Counted from the first letter of the stretch, positions 9,106 to 17,684 are shown. The stretch: 64,000 bases of DNA from Enteractinococcus helveticum (GCF_020742345.1 NZ_DYXC01000084.1:1-64000), one strand, 5' to 3'. The notes: generated by a model from the sequence alone, not told the origin. Numbers and translations: made by a program.

Positions 9106-9474
9106 CTACTTCTTGCGTCCTGCAACAGTCTTCTTCGGGCCTTTACGGGTACGAGCGTTGTTCTTGGTGCGCTGGCCGCGGACTGGTAAGCCGCGACGGT
9201 GGCGTAGCCCCTGGTAGGAACCAATTTCGACTTTGCGACGAATGTCTGCTGCGACTTCACGGCGCAGATCACCTTCGACCTGAAGGTTGCCTTCGATGTA
9301 GTCGCGCAGTTTGACCATTTCGTCATCAGTTAGGTCTTTGACGCGAGTATTTGCGTCTACGCCGGTAGCTTCCAGAATCTGGACTGCTCGGCTGTTGCCA
9401 ACACCGTAAATGTAGGTGAGAGCGATGACGACACGCTTTTCACGTGGAATATCAACGCCTGCTAGACGTGCCAT
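9106..9474 (-). CDS. rpsM: 30S ribosomal protein S13
   Basis: 122 aa. MARLAGVDIPREKRVVIALT, a TYIYGVGNSRA helix-hairpin-helix, SYQGLRHRRGLPVRGQRTKN and the lysine-rich tail KKTVAGRKK are diagnostic of S13, which bridges to the large subunit and touches P-site tRNA. A 224-base spacer (9475-9698) separates it from rpmJ; I see only a weak hairpin there (CTTCGG/CCGAAG around 9610-9636) and no gene. Confidence 0.98.
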   Translation of the reverse strand: MARLAGVDIPREKRVVIALTYIYGVGNSRAVQILEATGVDANTRVKDLTDDEMVKLRDYIEGNLQVEGDLRREVAADIRRKVEIGSYQGLRHRRGLPVRGQRTKNNARTRKGPKKTVAGRKK

Positions 9475-9698
9475 ATGGCCGTTCTCCTGTTCTTTATGAC
9501 AAAGGTCTTCAACAACACGTCCTTACCCGGGATAACTCCGGCCAAGCGGTTCAATGCGGGTTGTGAAGAACTCGACACATCCCAAACAGTGTCCTTGACT
9601 TGGCGGGTAAGTCTTCGGCCTTTGCCTTGTCCGAAGGTTGAGCTCAATGCTCTGTGTTGCTGCGGCCCATGGCGGGCCTATGTTTCTTGCGCTGGGGC

Positions 9699-9812
9699 TT
9701 AGCCCTGGCGTTGTTTATGGCGTGGGTTAGAGCAGATCACCATGACATTGCCGTGGCGGCGAATAACCTTGCAGGCATCGCAGATCCGCTTCACGCTTGG
9801 GTGAACCTTCAC
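9699..9812 (-). CDS. rpmJ: 50S ribosomal protein L36 (zinc-ribbon form)
   Basis: A 37-aa frame read from a GTG at 9812: starts MKVHPSVKRICDACKVIRRH and ends NPRHKQRQG, diagnostic for L36. The zinc ligands Cys11, Cys14, Cys27 and His32 are all present (C+ form). An AAGGAGG element (9819-9825) lies 6 bases before the GTG, which confirms this non-ATG start. It sits between infA and rpsM as in other actinobacteria. Confidence 0.95.
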   Translation of the reverse strand: MKVHPSVKRICDACKVIRRHGNVMVICSNPRHKQRQG

Positions 9813-9848
9813 AGGGTTCCTCCTTGAGCGTTCCAGAGGTGGATAGTG

Positions 9849-10070
9849 TTATTTGTAGCGGTAGACGATACGGCCTCGTTCGAGGTCGTATGGGCTAAGC
9901 TCGACCACCACACGATCTTCGGGCAAAATGCGAATGTAGTGTTGACGCATTTTTCCTGAAATGGTGGCAAGCACAATGTGGTCGTTATCTAGCCGGACCC
10001 GGAACATCGCGTTTGGTAACGCTTCTGAAACGGTTCCTTCAACTTCAATGACGCCTTCTTTTTTAGCCAT
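9849..10070 (-). CDS. infA: Translation initiation factor IF-1
   Basis: 73 aa, S1/OB-fold protein that occupies the A site during initiation. MAKKEGVIEVEGTVSEALPN, FRVRLDNDHIVLATISGKMR and PYDLERGRIVYRYK are family-diagnostic. The ATG at 10070 gives the standard length. A GTG at 10079 (adding MED) has an AGGAG 10 bases upstream and is a genuine alternative, because the GGAGG before the ATG is only 2 bases away. First gene of the operon ending at rplQ. Confidence 0.97.
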   Translation of the reverse strand: MAKKEGVIEVEGTVSEALPNAMFRVRLDNDHIVLATISGKMRQHYIRILPEDRVVVELSPYDLERGRIVYRYK

Positions 10071-10216
10071 GTCCTCCACAATCTGTTATCTCCTGCAACG
10101 GATTCGACACGTTGTCGGGCCGGACCATCACAGAAGCATGCGTTTATGAGCGGATTCGTTTTTGAAGCGTATTCGGGCACACCGATCAACTTAAAAGCAG
10201 AATCAGCCAAAGATCC

Positions 10217-10246
10217 ATGTTAGCGCATGTTGCCAAATAAAACCAA
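10217..10246 (-). promoter_or_regulatory. Candidate promoter of the infA-rplQ operon
   Basis: On the minus strand TTGGTT (10241-10246), 18 bases, TAACAT (10217-10222), located right after the map stop codon and leaving a leader of about 140 bases before infA. The -10 is identical to the one proposed for rplM. Consensus-based inference. Confidence 0.4.
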
Positions 10247-10263
10247 ATGCTATTGACAGCCAG

Positions 10264-11088
10264 TTAGTTTTGTGGGATCGGCACCGGAGTCACACCGTAG
10301 CGGGCTAGATTGGCTGCCCCGCCATCAGGGGCGGTAATGACCCAGATACCTTCTTTATGGCGGGCCACCGAGTGTTCCCACTGTGATGCATTGGAACCAT
10401 CGACTGTGACAACAGTCCAGTCATCGGCGAGGGTTTTGGTGGCAATGTCACCACGTACAAGCATCGGTTCAATTGCCAAGACCATGCCGGCTTTGACACG
10501 CGGACCGCGCATACCAGATCGATAGTTGAATACATCAGGTGCCTGATGCATGGCCGAACCAATGCCGTGGCCAACGTAATCTTCCAGAATGCCTAGTGGC
10601 TCCCCCGGTTGAGCTCGAACATAATCTTCGATGGCATTACCGATTTCGCCGACATGCTTGGCTCGGGCGAAAGCTGCGATACCGGCCCACATGGCTTCTT
10701 GGGTGATCGCTGATAGTCGTGTATCCGCCGGGTCAGGTGTTCCGACGATAACGGTTCGAGCTGAATCGGAGTGCCAGCCGTCGACGACCGCACCTGCATC
10801 GATGGAGATGATATCGCCGTCTTGCAGGACTCGTTGCCCCGGGATGCCGTGAACGACCTCATCGTTGACGGATGCACAGATGGTTGCGGGGAAACCGTGG
10901 TATCCCAAGAAGTTGGAGGTGGCACCGTTATCAGCCAGTACCGAACGGAAGACTTGGTCGAGGTGTGCGGTGGTCACACCGGGTTGTGCTGCTGTCACGA
11001 CCGCGTCGAGACCTTGGTGGAGAATAAGCCCGGCTTTGTGCATGATAGCCAGCTGCGCATCGGTTTTAAGTTCGATTTGTCGTGACAT
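10264..11088 (-). CDS. map: Type I methionine aminopeptidase
   Basis: 274 aa. Removes the initiator Met from nascent proteins. The metal-binding dimetal site is visible: ISIDAGAVVDGWHSDSARTV carries the two aspartates, GHGIGSAMHQAPDV the histidine, and LAIEPMLV a glutamate; VNDEVVHGIPG is the substrate-side motif. No N-terminal zinc-finger extension. It lies between adk and infA, behind the adk terminator, so it probably has its own promoter in 11089-11218, not identified here. Confidence 0.97.
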   Translation of the reverse strand: MSRQIELKTDAQLAIMHKAGLILHQGLDAVVTAAQPGVTTAHLDQVFRSVLADNGATSNFLGYHGFPATICASVNDEVVHGIPGQRVLQDGDIISIDAGAVVDGWHSDSARTVIVGTPDPADTRLSAITQEAMWAGIAAFARAKHVGEIGNAIEDYVRAQPGEPLGILEDYVGHGIGSAMHQAPDVFNYRSGMRGPRVKAGMVLAIEPMLVRGDIATKTLADDWTVVTVDGSNASQWEHSVARHKEGIWVITAPDGGAANLARYGVTPVPIPQN

Positions 11089-11218
11089 TCCTGTTACTGA
11101 TTTCTTGTGTCTCGGAAATGCGGTGATTGGGCGGGTTGACTGGGATGAATACTCACCCAGCGTAGTGCGTCGGGTAAAGAGTTACCAGCCGGTGTCGGCA
11201 ATACTGTTGGGCAGTGAA

Positions 11219-11248
11219 AAACCGACCCGGTATGTGTCGGGTCGGTTT
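11219..11248 (-). terminator. Terminator after adk
   Basis: A perfect 11-bp stem (AAACCGACCCG/CGGGTCGGTTT) with an 8-base loop and a TTTTT run on the minus strand, 15 bases after the adk stop. It separates secY-adk from map. Confidence 0.85.
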
Positions 11249-11263
11249 CAAGATCATTTTTGT

Positions 11264-11881
11264 TTAGTCACCAGAGCGAGGTTTGATAACCGGCAGTGTT
11301 CCGGTCCGCGCCCGGATGTTGTAGATGGTCTGCAGGAGGCGTTCTGTGATGTCGTCGATGGCTCCGGTGCCGTCAACGCGACCTACGATGCCCTGCTGTA
11401 CGTAGCTTTCAATGAGATCAGCGGTTTCTTGGTGGTAGAGATCCAGGCGGTGTTGGATGACTTCTGCGGTGTCATCGGAGCGGCCTTCGGTTTCGGCTCG
11501 GGCCAGGAGGCGCTCGACGATTTCTTCGTCAGGTACTTCCAAAACCAGGACTGCGGTGAGGTCTTCGCCTTTGTCGTTCATGATCTTATTGAGCGCTTCG
11601 ACCTGACCCTGAGTGCGTGGGTACCCATCAAGGAGGAAACCGTTTCCAACGTCGTTGTGGTTCAGACGATCTGCGACCATCCGGTTAGTGACGTCGTCGG
11701 GCACAAAGTCGCCTGCATCAATGTAGCTTTTGGCTTCTTTGCCAAGCTCTGTCAGCTCTTTAACGTTATAGCGGAAGATGTCTCCGGTCGAGATCGCTGG
11801 GATGGCCATTTTGTCCGCAATACGTACCGCTTGGGTGCCTTTGCCTGACCCCGGAGGGCCCATGATAAGCAAACGTGTCAT
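11264..11881 (-). CDS. adk: Adenylate kinase (short-lid form)
   Basis: 205 aa. P-loop GPPGSGKGTQAVRI at residues 8-21; AISTGDIFRYNV and FLLDGYPRTQGQVEAL are the AMP-binding segments. The zinc-finger-like LID is absent: only a short stretch around LLARAETEGRSDDTAE is found, typical for actinobacterial enzymes. Catalyses ATP + AMP to 2 ADP. Follows secY by 48 bases as in other actinobacteria. Confidence 0.98.
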   Translation of the reverse strand: MTRLLIMGPPGSGKGTQAVRIADKMAIPAISTGDIFRYNVKELTELGKEAKSYIDAGDFVPDDVTNRMVADRLNHNDVGNGFLLDGYPRTQGQVEALNKIMNDKGEDLTAVLVLEVPDEEIVERLLARAETEGRSDDTAEVIQHRLDLYHQETADLIESYVQQGIVGRVDGTGAIDDITERLLQTIYNIRARTGTLPVIKPRSGD

Positions 11882-11929
11882 AGATTGTCCTGTCCTTGAT
11901 CTTTGGGTCTCGTGTGGTTGTGTTCAAGC

Positions 11930-13237
11930 CTAACGGAGCAGGCCTTCGTAATGGCGTTGTTCCATCTGTGCGTCGATCTGTTTGATCGTGGTCAAGGCTA
12001 CACCAACCATGATCAAAATCGAGACGCCCCCGAATGGGAAGTTTTGATCGGCCCCGATCAGCACGAATGCGATCAGTGGGATCATAGCGATCAGACCAAG
12101 ATAGATTGCGCCAACGAAGGTTACCCGCGAGATGACGTATTCAAGGTACTGAACGGTTGGACGACCTGCTCGAACCCCAGGAATGAAACCACCTTGACGT
12201 TTCATATTATCCGAAACATCTTGAGGGTTGAAGGTAATGGTCACGTAGAAATACGTGAAAAAGATCGTCATCAGGAAGAACACGGCCATGTAGAGCGGGT
12301 GGGATCCGGTGCCGAAGTACTGCTGGAGCCACACGACCCAACCGGCAGGCTCACTGCCGTCAGTGGGCATGTTGAACTGGATCAGGATCTGCGGCAGCAT
12401 CAGAATTGAGGAGGCGAAAATAACGGGGATCACGCCGGCCATGTTGACTTTGATGGGGATATACGTGGTGGTCGATCCTACAGTACGACGACCAATTTGA
12501 CGCCGTGCGTACTGGACGGGGATGCGACGCTGAGAGTCTTCGACGAATACGATCAACATCATGATCGCAATACCTACAACCATTACCAGGCCGAAGATAC
12601 GCCAGCCCTGGGTCTGCCAGATCGCAGCCAGACCTGCTGGGAAGCCAGCGGCGATCGAGACAAAGATCAACAGCGACATACCGTTGCCCACACCGCGTTC
12701 GGTGATCTGTTCGCCCATCCACATGATGACGATGGCGCCCATGGCGAGCGTCAAGACCAGTAGCAGAGTAGCCCAGATGCTGTCGTCGTGGAGCAGTGAA
12801 ACATTGCAATTCAACAATGCACCAGAGCGCGCCAGGGTAGCAATGGTGGTCGCGTTGAGCAGTGCAAGCCCTACGGTCAAGTAGCGGGTGTACTGGGTCA
12901 AACGAGCCTGCCCCTCGGGCCCTTCTTTCTGAAGTCGCTCGAAGGCTGGGATGACCACGCGCAGCAGCTGCGTAATGATCGATGCGGTGATGTAGGGCAT
13001 GATGCCCAGAGCAAAGATGGAGACCTGAAGCAGCGCACCCCCGGAGAACATGTTGACAAATGAGTACAGACCCCCGGTGGTATCCCCTTGGGCCAAACAC
13101 ATTTGTACGTTGCCGTAGTCGACGCTCGGGGCGGGAATGAAGACGCCGATCCGGTAAATGGCGATGACCGCTAACGTAAATAGGATCTTGGTCCGCAGAT
13201 CGGGGGTCTTGAACACCCTGGATATCGTGCTGAACAA
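11930..13237 (-). CDS. secY: Preprotein translocase subunit SecY
   Basis: 435 aa, ten predicted membrane helices; forms the SecYEG channel with SecE (encoded at 50.4 kb). VFKTPDLRTKILFTLAVIAI starts helix 1, and the plug/loop segments and C-terminal MEQRHYEGLLR are typical. The start is the TTG at 13237, preceded by AGGAGG with 4 bases spacing; the longer frame up to 13306 begins with non-family residues. The 193-base gap to rplO contains a terminator-like hairpin, so secY-adk may be expressed separately from the spc operon. Confidence 0.97.
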   Translation of the reverse strand: MFSTISRVFKTPDLRTKILFTLAVIAIYRIGVFIPAPSVDYGNVQMCLAQGDTTGGLYSFVNMFSGGALLQVSIFALGIMPYITASIITQLLRVVIPAFERLQKEGPEGQARLTQYTRYLTVGLALLNATTIATLARSGALLNCNVSLLHDDSIWATLLLVLTLAMGAIVIMWMGEQITERGVGNGMSLLIFVSIAAGFPAGLAAIWQTQGWRIFGLVMVVGIAIMMLIVFVEDSQRRIPVQYARRQIGRRTVGSTTTYIPIKVNMAGVIPVIFASSILMLPQILIQFNMPTDGSEPAGWVVWLQQYFGTGSHPLYMAVFFLMTIFFTYFYVTITFNPQDVSDNMKRQGGFIPGVRAGRPTVQYLEYVISRVTFVGAIYLGLIAMIPLIAFVLIGADQNFPFGGVSILIMVGVALTTIKQIDAQMEQRHYEGLLR

Positions 13238-13353
13238 GTGTCCTCCTGACAGTAGTGCGAGACTGCACTTTCGTAGATTCGACAGAACGCCGGATCTTTT
13301 GTACACGGTGTACCAAGAAAAGGCACGATTTGCATTCTAACGTTAAAACCTAC

Positions 13354-13394
13354 GGCCCTCGACCTATGACGATATTCGTCATGGGTCAAGGGCC
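13354..13394 (-). terminator. Hairpin between rplO and secY
   Basis: An 18-bp stem with two G.U pairs (GGCCCT...GACG and partner) and a 5-base loop, followed on the minus strand by GTAGGTTTTAACG. It is a terminator of the spc operon or an attenuator before secY. A palindrome GTACACGGTGTAC lies further into the secY leader at 13301-13313. Confidence 0.65.
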
Positions 13395-13430
13395 GCCTAT
13401 CAGCTAGCGCTGTTCTGTGTCAGAACAACG

Positions 13431-13892
13431 TTATGCGGTGGTTGTTGTGCCTCCGGCCGCAGCAATCTTATCGACTGCTGATTTGGAAAATGCATCGGCG
13501 GTCACATTAACAGCGACACCGATCTCCCCGGAGCCCAGGACTTTGACCGGCTGGTTCTTACGAACCAGGCCCTTGGCCACAAGGTCAGCAACGGTGACGT
13601 CGCCGCCTTCTGGGAAGGATTCAGTCAGTTTGTCCAAGTTCACAACCTGGTAGTTGACTTTGGCAGGGTTTTTGAAACCGCGCAGTTTTGGAAGGCGCAT
13701 GTGCAGCGGCAGCTGTCCACCTTCGAAACCTGCTGGCACCTTGTTGCGAGCACGAGTGCCCTTGGTACCACGGGTTGCGGTTTTACCGCCCTTACCGCCT
13801 TCACCACGACCGTAACGCAGTTTGCGTTTGTTCGAGCCTTTTGCTGGACGCAGGTCGTGAAGTTTGATCGCTTCTTGTTGTTCTTCAGCCAT
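13431..13892 (-). CDS. rplO: 50S ribosomal protein L15
   Basis: 153 aa. An acidic start (MAEEQQEAIKLHDLRPAKGS), then the flexible glycine/basic arm (KRKLRYGRGEGGKGGKTATR, GFEGGQLPLHMRLPKLRGF) that threads through 23S rRNA. Start overlaps the rpmD stop by one base (TAATG). Last gene of the spc operon before secY. Confidence 0.98.
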   Translation of the reverse strand: MAEEQQEAIKLHDLRPAKGSNKRKLRYGRGEGGKGGKTATRGTKGTRARNKVPAGFEGGQLPLHMRLPKLRGFKNPAKVNYQVVNLDKLTESFPEGGDVTVADLVAKGLVRKNQPVKVLGSGEIGVAVNVTADAFSKSAVDKIAAAGGTTTTA

Positions 13893-14116
13893 TAGTCGAC
13901 CTCCTCGACCTTTACCAGATGGGACACGGCATTGACCATGCCCACGGTGACGGCGTCGGCGCTACGGGTAACGGACTTGCCGATACCTCTCAGGCCGAGC
14001 GACCGTAGGGTTTCAACGTGTTTTGGCTTGCGTCCGATAGCCGAGCGTACCTGTGTGATGGTCAGGGTTGCGTCGGATGGCACAAGATTCTTCGGGGTTG
14101 ATTCGAAGTTTGCCAC
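13892..14116 (-). CDS. rpmD: 50S ribosomal protein L30
   Basis: 74 aa. TLTITQVRSAIGRKPKHVET and LRSLGLRGIGKSV are the L30 signature. A 13-residue N-terminal extension (MANFESTPKNLVP) precedes the core, slightly longer than the ~60-aa family norm. Located between rpsE and rplO, with 2 bases to rpsE and a one-base overlap with rplO, consistent with coupled translation. Confidence 0.97.
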   Translation of the reverse strand: MANFESTPKNLVPSDATLTITQVRSAIGRKPKHVETLRSLGLRGIGKSVTRSADAVTVGMVNAVSHLVKVEEVD

Positions 14117-14118
14117 GA

Positions 14119-14850
14119 TTATGCACCTGCCTTTTCTTCAGCACGCTTGGCACGGGCTTCTTCGATCGTGCGCAGCATTGCCCGTGGAGCAACTTCGTCG
14201 ATTGGCAGTCCGCGGCGAGCTGCGACCTCTTCGGGGCCTTCCAGCTGGCGCAGTGCTTCAACGGTTGCGCGAACAATGTTGATGGCATTTGCCGAGCCCA
14301 TGGATTTGGACAGCACGTCGGTGATACCGGCAGCTTCCAGTACCGCACGAACTGGACCGCCAGCGATAACCCCGGTACCAGGAGAGGCTGGACGCAGCAA
14401 GACAACGCCGGCTGCATCTTCGCCCTGTGACAGGTGCGGGATGGTGGTGCCAACGCGTGGGACGCGGAAGAAATTCTTCTTGGCTTCTTCAACGCCTTTA
14501 GCGATCGCGGCGGGAACTTCTTTGGCTTTACCGTAGCCGACACCGACCATGCCGTCGCCGTCGCCGACGACTACCAGTGCGGTGAAGGCGAAACGGCGTC
14601 CACCCTTGACTACTTTGGCAACGCGGTTGATGGCAACGACGCGTTCCAGGAACTGGTCTTTGTTGTCATCACGACCGCCACGGCGTCCGCCGCGGTCAGA
14701 TCGATCGCCGCGTTCGGAGCGCTGGCCGCGACGTTGACCACGGCCGCCGCGCTCGGTGTGCTGGCTGTCGGAGCCCTGCGAGGTTTCCGATACAGCCTCT
14801 TGAGTTGTTTCGGTCACCTGTGTGTCCTTTTCGTTATTTGCTTCGGTCAC
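14119..14850 (-). CDS. rpsE: 30S ribosomal protein S5 with Arg/Gly-rich N-terminal extension
   Basis: 243 aa, against about 165 in E. coli. Residues ~75-230 are S5: FLERVVAINRVAKVVKGGRR, VVVGDGDGMVGVGYGKAKEV (the spectinomycin-loop region) and GVIAGGPVRAVLEAAGI. Residues ~30-70 are an RG/RGG-like stretch (GGRGQRRGQRSERGDRSDRG) that looks RNA-binding, preceded by an acidic start. It overlaps rplR by four bases (ATGA). Confidence 0.97.
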   Translation of the reverse strand: MTEANNEKDTQVTETTQEAVSETSQGSDSQHTERGGRGQRRGQRSERGDRSDRGGRRGGRDDNKDQFLERVVAINRVAKVVKGGRRFAFTALVVVGDGDGMVGVGYGKAKEVPAAIAKGVEEAKKNFFRVPRVGTTIPHLSQGEDAAGVVLLRPASPGTGVIAGGPVRAVLEAAGITDVLSKSMGSANAINIVRATVEALRQLEGPEEVAARRGLPIDEVAPRAMLRTIEEARAKRAEEKAGA

Positions 14851-15221
14851 AGCTTCAGTCCACCTTCCCGTGCACCGTCAGCGACTGCTGCGATACGACC
14901 GTGGTATTTGTGACCAGCGCGGTCGAATACGACTGCGGTCACACCGGCGTCTTCAGCGCGCTGTGCAATTATTTCGCCTACTTTGCGAGCTTTTTCGGTT
15001 TTCTCTGCGTCGGATGCGCGCAGATCGGCTTCCATGGTGGAAGCTGACACTAGCGTGACACCGGCTTCGTCGTCGATAACCTGGGCAAAGATGTGGCGTG
15101 CGGAACGGTTGACAACCAGGCGTGGGCGTGCTGCTGTACCCTGAATCCGTTTGCGCACCCGTATATGACGGCGACGGCGGGCAGCATTTTTGCCTTTGCG
15201 TTTCATACTGACAGTTGACAT
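14847..15221 (-). CDS. rplR: 50S ribosomal protein L18
   Basis: 124 aa. A basic N-terminus (KRKGKNAARRRRHIRVRKRI), then RLVVNRSARHIFAQVIDDEA and GHKYHGRIAAVADGAREGGL are typical; L18 anchors 5S rRNA. Four-base overlap with rpsE and one-base overlap with rplF. Confidence 0.98.
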   Translation of the reverse strand: MSTVSMKRKGKNAARRRRHIRVRKRIQGTAARPRLVVNRSARHIFAQVIDDEAGVTLVSASTMEADLRASDAEKTEKARKVGEIIAQRAEDAGVTAVVFDRAGHKYHGRIAAVADGAREGGLKL

Positions 15222-15754
15222 TACTTACCTGCCTTTCCGGCCTTGCGGCGGATGGTTTCACCCTCGTAGCGAATACCTTTGGCCTTATAAGGTTCGGTAA
15301 CGCGCAGTTTACGGATGTTGGCGGCAGTTTCGCCGACAAGTTGTTTATCGATACCAGATACAGTGATCGTGTTGCCTTCAATGGCAAAGGCAATACCTTC
15401 TGGCGCGGTAACTTGGACCGGGTGGGAGAAGCCAAGCTGCAGTTCGAGGTCGTTGCCTTTAGCTACCACGCGGTAACCGGTACCGTGTAGTTCCAATTTC
15501 TTGGAGTAGCCATCGGTGACACCGACGATCATGTTATCAATCAGGGTACGGGTCAGGCCGTGCAGCGAACGAGATTCCCGTTCGTCATCCGGACGGATAA
15601 CCGTGATGGTGTTTTCTTCCAACTTGGCCTCAATTGGGCCGCTGATGCTCATGCCCAGCTCACCTTTGGGTCCTTTGACGGACACATCAGAGCCGTTGAT
15701 GGCAACTTCGACGCCGGAAGGTACGGTGATCGGAAGCTTTCCAATACGTGACAT
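15221..15754 (-). CDS. rplF: 50S ribosomal protein L6
   Basis: 177 aa. SRIGKLPITVPSGVEVAING, SLHGLTRTLIDNMIVGVTDG and the second-repeat C-terminus with EPYKAKGIRYEGE and KAGKAGK identify L6, which sits near the factor-binding centre. Starts 18 bases after rpsH. Confidence 0.98.
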   Translation of the reverse strand: MSRIGKLPITVPSGVEVAINGSDVSVKGPKGELGMSISGPIEAKLEENTITVIRPDDERESRSLHGLTRTLIDNMIVGVTDGYSKKLELHGTGYRVVAKGNDLELQLGFSHPVQVTAPEGIAFAIEGNTITVSGIDKQLVGETAANIRKLRVTEPYKAKGIRYEGETIRRKAGKAGK

Positions 15755-15772
15755 GGTTTCCCTTCCTTTCCG

Positions 15773-16171
15773 TTACCAGACGTAGGCGAGGACTTCCCCA
15801 CCCACACCTTTCGAAGCTGCTTGACGGTCGGTCAGCAGACCAGATGAAGTTGACAGGATCGCGATGCCCAGTCCACCTAGCACGTGTGGCAGTTTTGTGG
15901 ATTTGGCGTAGACGCGCAGACCTGGTTTGGAGATGCGGCGTACTCCGGCGATGGAACGCTGACGCTGTGGACCAAATTTAAGGTCCAGCACGAGGTCTTT
16001 ACCTACGCGCGCATCAACTTCTTTCCAGTCGGCAATGTAGCCTTCGTTTTTCAAGATTTCGGCGACGCCGCGCTTCAGTTTTGAAGAGGGCATGCTCACG
16101 GAATCGTGATGCGCCGAGTTTGCGTTGCGCAGACGTGTCAACATGTCTGCGACGGGGTCGGTCATACTCAT
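15773..16171 (-). CDS. rpsH: 30S ribosomal protein S8
   Basis: 132 aa. MSMTDPVADMLTRLRNANSA, SKLKRGVAEILKNEGYI, and SKPGLRVYAKSTKLPHVLGG to GGEVLAYVW are diagnostic. The frame stays open to 16225 but the ATG at 16171 gives the family length. S8 is the spc-operon repressor in E. coli; whether it acts so here is unknown. No S14 gene lies in the 73 bases between rplE and rpsH. Confidence 0.98.
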   Translation of the reverse strand: MSMTDPVADMLTRLRNANSAHHDSVSMPSSKLKRGVAEILKNEGYIADWKEVDARVGKDLVLDLKFGPQRQRSIAGVRRISKPGLRVYAKSTKLPHVLGGLGIAILSTSSGLLTDRQAASKGVGGEVLAYVW

Positions 16172-16244
16172 ATGTGGCTTTAGCCTTTTCTCGTTGTGGT
16201 TTCCTGATCCGGTACACCGGGTCAAGACCTATAACGTAGTTGGA

Positions 16245-16826
16245 TTACTGGTCTGCCTTGAACGGGAAGCCCAGCGCACGCAACAGTGCACGGCCTTCGG
16301 CGTCGGTTTTGGCGGTGGTTACGAGGGTGATGTCCATACCGCGTACACGGTCGATCTTGTCTTGATCGATTTCGTGGAATACGGACTGTTCGGACAGACC
16401 GAAGGTGTAGTTGCCATTGCCGTCGAACTGGCGAGGGCTCAGGCCGCGGAAGTCACGGATGCGTGGCAGCGCAAACGTAACCAATCGGTCCAGGAATTCC
16501 CACATACGGTCGCCACGTATGGTGACGTGTGCACCAATTGGCATACCTTCGCGCAGTTTGAACTGTGCGATGGATTTCTTGGCGCGGGTTACCTGTGGTT
16601 TCTGCCCGGTAATTGCGGTGAGGTCTTCGATGGCACCGTTGATGACTTTCGAGTCACGTGCTGCTTCGCCGACACCCATGTTGACCACGATCTTTTCCAG
16701 ACCTGGTACCTGCATGACGTTTTCGTAGTTGAATTCGTTTTGGAGTTCAGCTTTGATTTCGTCGCGGTATTTCGTCTTCAGACGTGGGGTGACCTTGGAG
16801 GCTGCGTTTTCAGATACCTGTGTCAT
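16245..16826 (-). CDS. rplE: 50S ribosomal protein L5
   Basis: 193 aa. VPGLEKIVVNMGVGEAARDS, ITGQKPQVTRAKKSIAQFKL, GAHVTIRGDRMWEFLDRLV and the C-terminal GMDITLVTTAKTDAEGRALL identify L5, the 5S rRNA binder. A short extension (MTQVSENAASKVTPR) precedes the core. One-base overlap with rplX. Confidence 0.98.
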   Translation of the reverse strand: MTQVSENAASKVTPRLKTKYRDEIKAELQNEFNYENVMQVPGLEKIVVNMGVGEAARDSKVINGAIEDLTAITGQKPQVTRAKKSIAQFKLREGMPIGAHVTIRGDRMWEFLDRLVTFALPRIRDFRGLSPRQFDGNGNYTFGLSEQSVFHEIDQDKIDRVRGMDITLVTTAKTDAEGRALLRALGFPFKADQ

Positions 16827-17167
16827 TACAGCTCCTTTCCAGAGGCCTTGGCGTAACGAACCTTGATGATCTTGGTTTCGCCGTCTTTTTCGACTTCTTC
16901 AAAACGGTAACCAACACGGGTTGGCTTTTCGGTTTCAGGATCCACGACAGCAACGTTGGAGATGTGTATCAGAGCTTCCTCTTCTACACGTCCACCTTCA
17001 GTTGCACCGTCTGGTCCCTGGCCTGCACGAACGTGTTTGGTTACCCGGTTGACACCTTCAACGAGGACTTTGTCTTGTTTTGGAAGAACTCGCAGGACTT
17101 TGCCCTGTTTGCCACGGTCTTTACCTGACAGCACCTGTACGAGATCGTCTTTTTTGATCTTCGCCAT
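16826..17167 (-). CDS. rplX: 50S ribosomal protein L24
   Basis: 113 aa. The KOW motif VQVLSGKDRGKQGKVLRVLP at residues 11-30, VEGVNRVTKHV and the IHISNVAVVDPETEKPTRVG segment mark L24, an assembly initiator for the large subunit. Three bases after the rplN stop. Confidence 0.98.
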   Translation of the reverse strand: MAKIKKDDLVQVLSGKDRGKQGKVLRVLPKQDKVLVEGVNRVTKHVRAGQGPDGATEGGRVEEEALIHISNVAVVDPETEKPTRVGYRFEEVEKDGETKIIKVRYAKASGKEL

Positions 17168-17170
17168 GGG

Positions 17171-17539
17171 TTAGATCACCTCCGGAGCCAGCGATACGAT
17201 ACGCATGAACTGGTTATCTCGTAGCTCACGGGCGACTGGGCCGAAGATACGAGTACCGCGTGGTTCGTTATCCTGACGAAGGATGACTGCTGCGTTTTCG
17301 TCGAACTTGATGTACGAGCCATCTGCGCGACGAACCGATTTCTTGGTGCGTACTACGACTGCTTTGACGACGTCGCCTTTTTTGACGGCACCGCCTGGGA
17401 TGGCATCTTTGACAGTGGCGACGATAACGTCGCCGATGGATGCATAGCGGCGTCCAGAGCCACCGAGGACACGGATGGTGAGAATTTCTTTCGCACCGGT
17501 GTTGTCGGCAACTTTGAGCCGCGATTCTTGTTGAATCAC
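17171..17539 (-). CDS. rplN: 50S ribosomal protein L14
   Basis: 122 aa, exact family length. MIQQESRLKVADNTGAKEIL, GDVIVATVKDAIPGGAVKKG, and NQFMRIVSLAPEVI are typical. First gene of the spc operon: nearly 400 bases and a terminator separate it from rpsQ, whereas in many bacteria rpsQ and rplN are adjacent. Confidence 0.98.
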   Translation of the reverse strand: MIQQESRLKVADNTGAKEILTIRVLGGSGRRYASIGDVIVATVKDAIPGGAVKKGDVVKAVVVRTKKSVRRADGSYIKFDENAAVILRQDNEPRGTRIFGPVARELRDNQFMRIVSLAPEVI

Positions 17540-17650
17540 TTGCTTACTCCTGCATGTCTCGCTGGTTCTCAGTCCTCGGGTGGATTGAGCCTTGCGGAAC
17601 GGTCATGGAAATATTCTTGCTGTGCTTACCCCTAGCTAGGTGAGACGTAT

Positions 17651-17684
17651 GTGATCGGTTTGCACACAGAGGCAAACTGATCAC
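17651..17684 (-). promoter_or_regulatory. Hairpin in the leader of the spc operon
   Basis: A 13-bp stem with one mismatch (GTGATCRGTTTGC and partner) and an 8-base loop, about 110 bases upstream of rplN and not followed by a T run. The spacer 17540-17871 otherwise shows no gene; a promoter must lie in it, but I could not pick one convincingly. The hairpin could be a regulatory leader element. Confidence 0.4.

Noticed and set aside
10865..11848. 327-aa open frame on the plus strand
   Set aside because: It is antisense to map and adk, begins inside map, and shows no family motif; the frame is a by-product of codon bias in the real genes.
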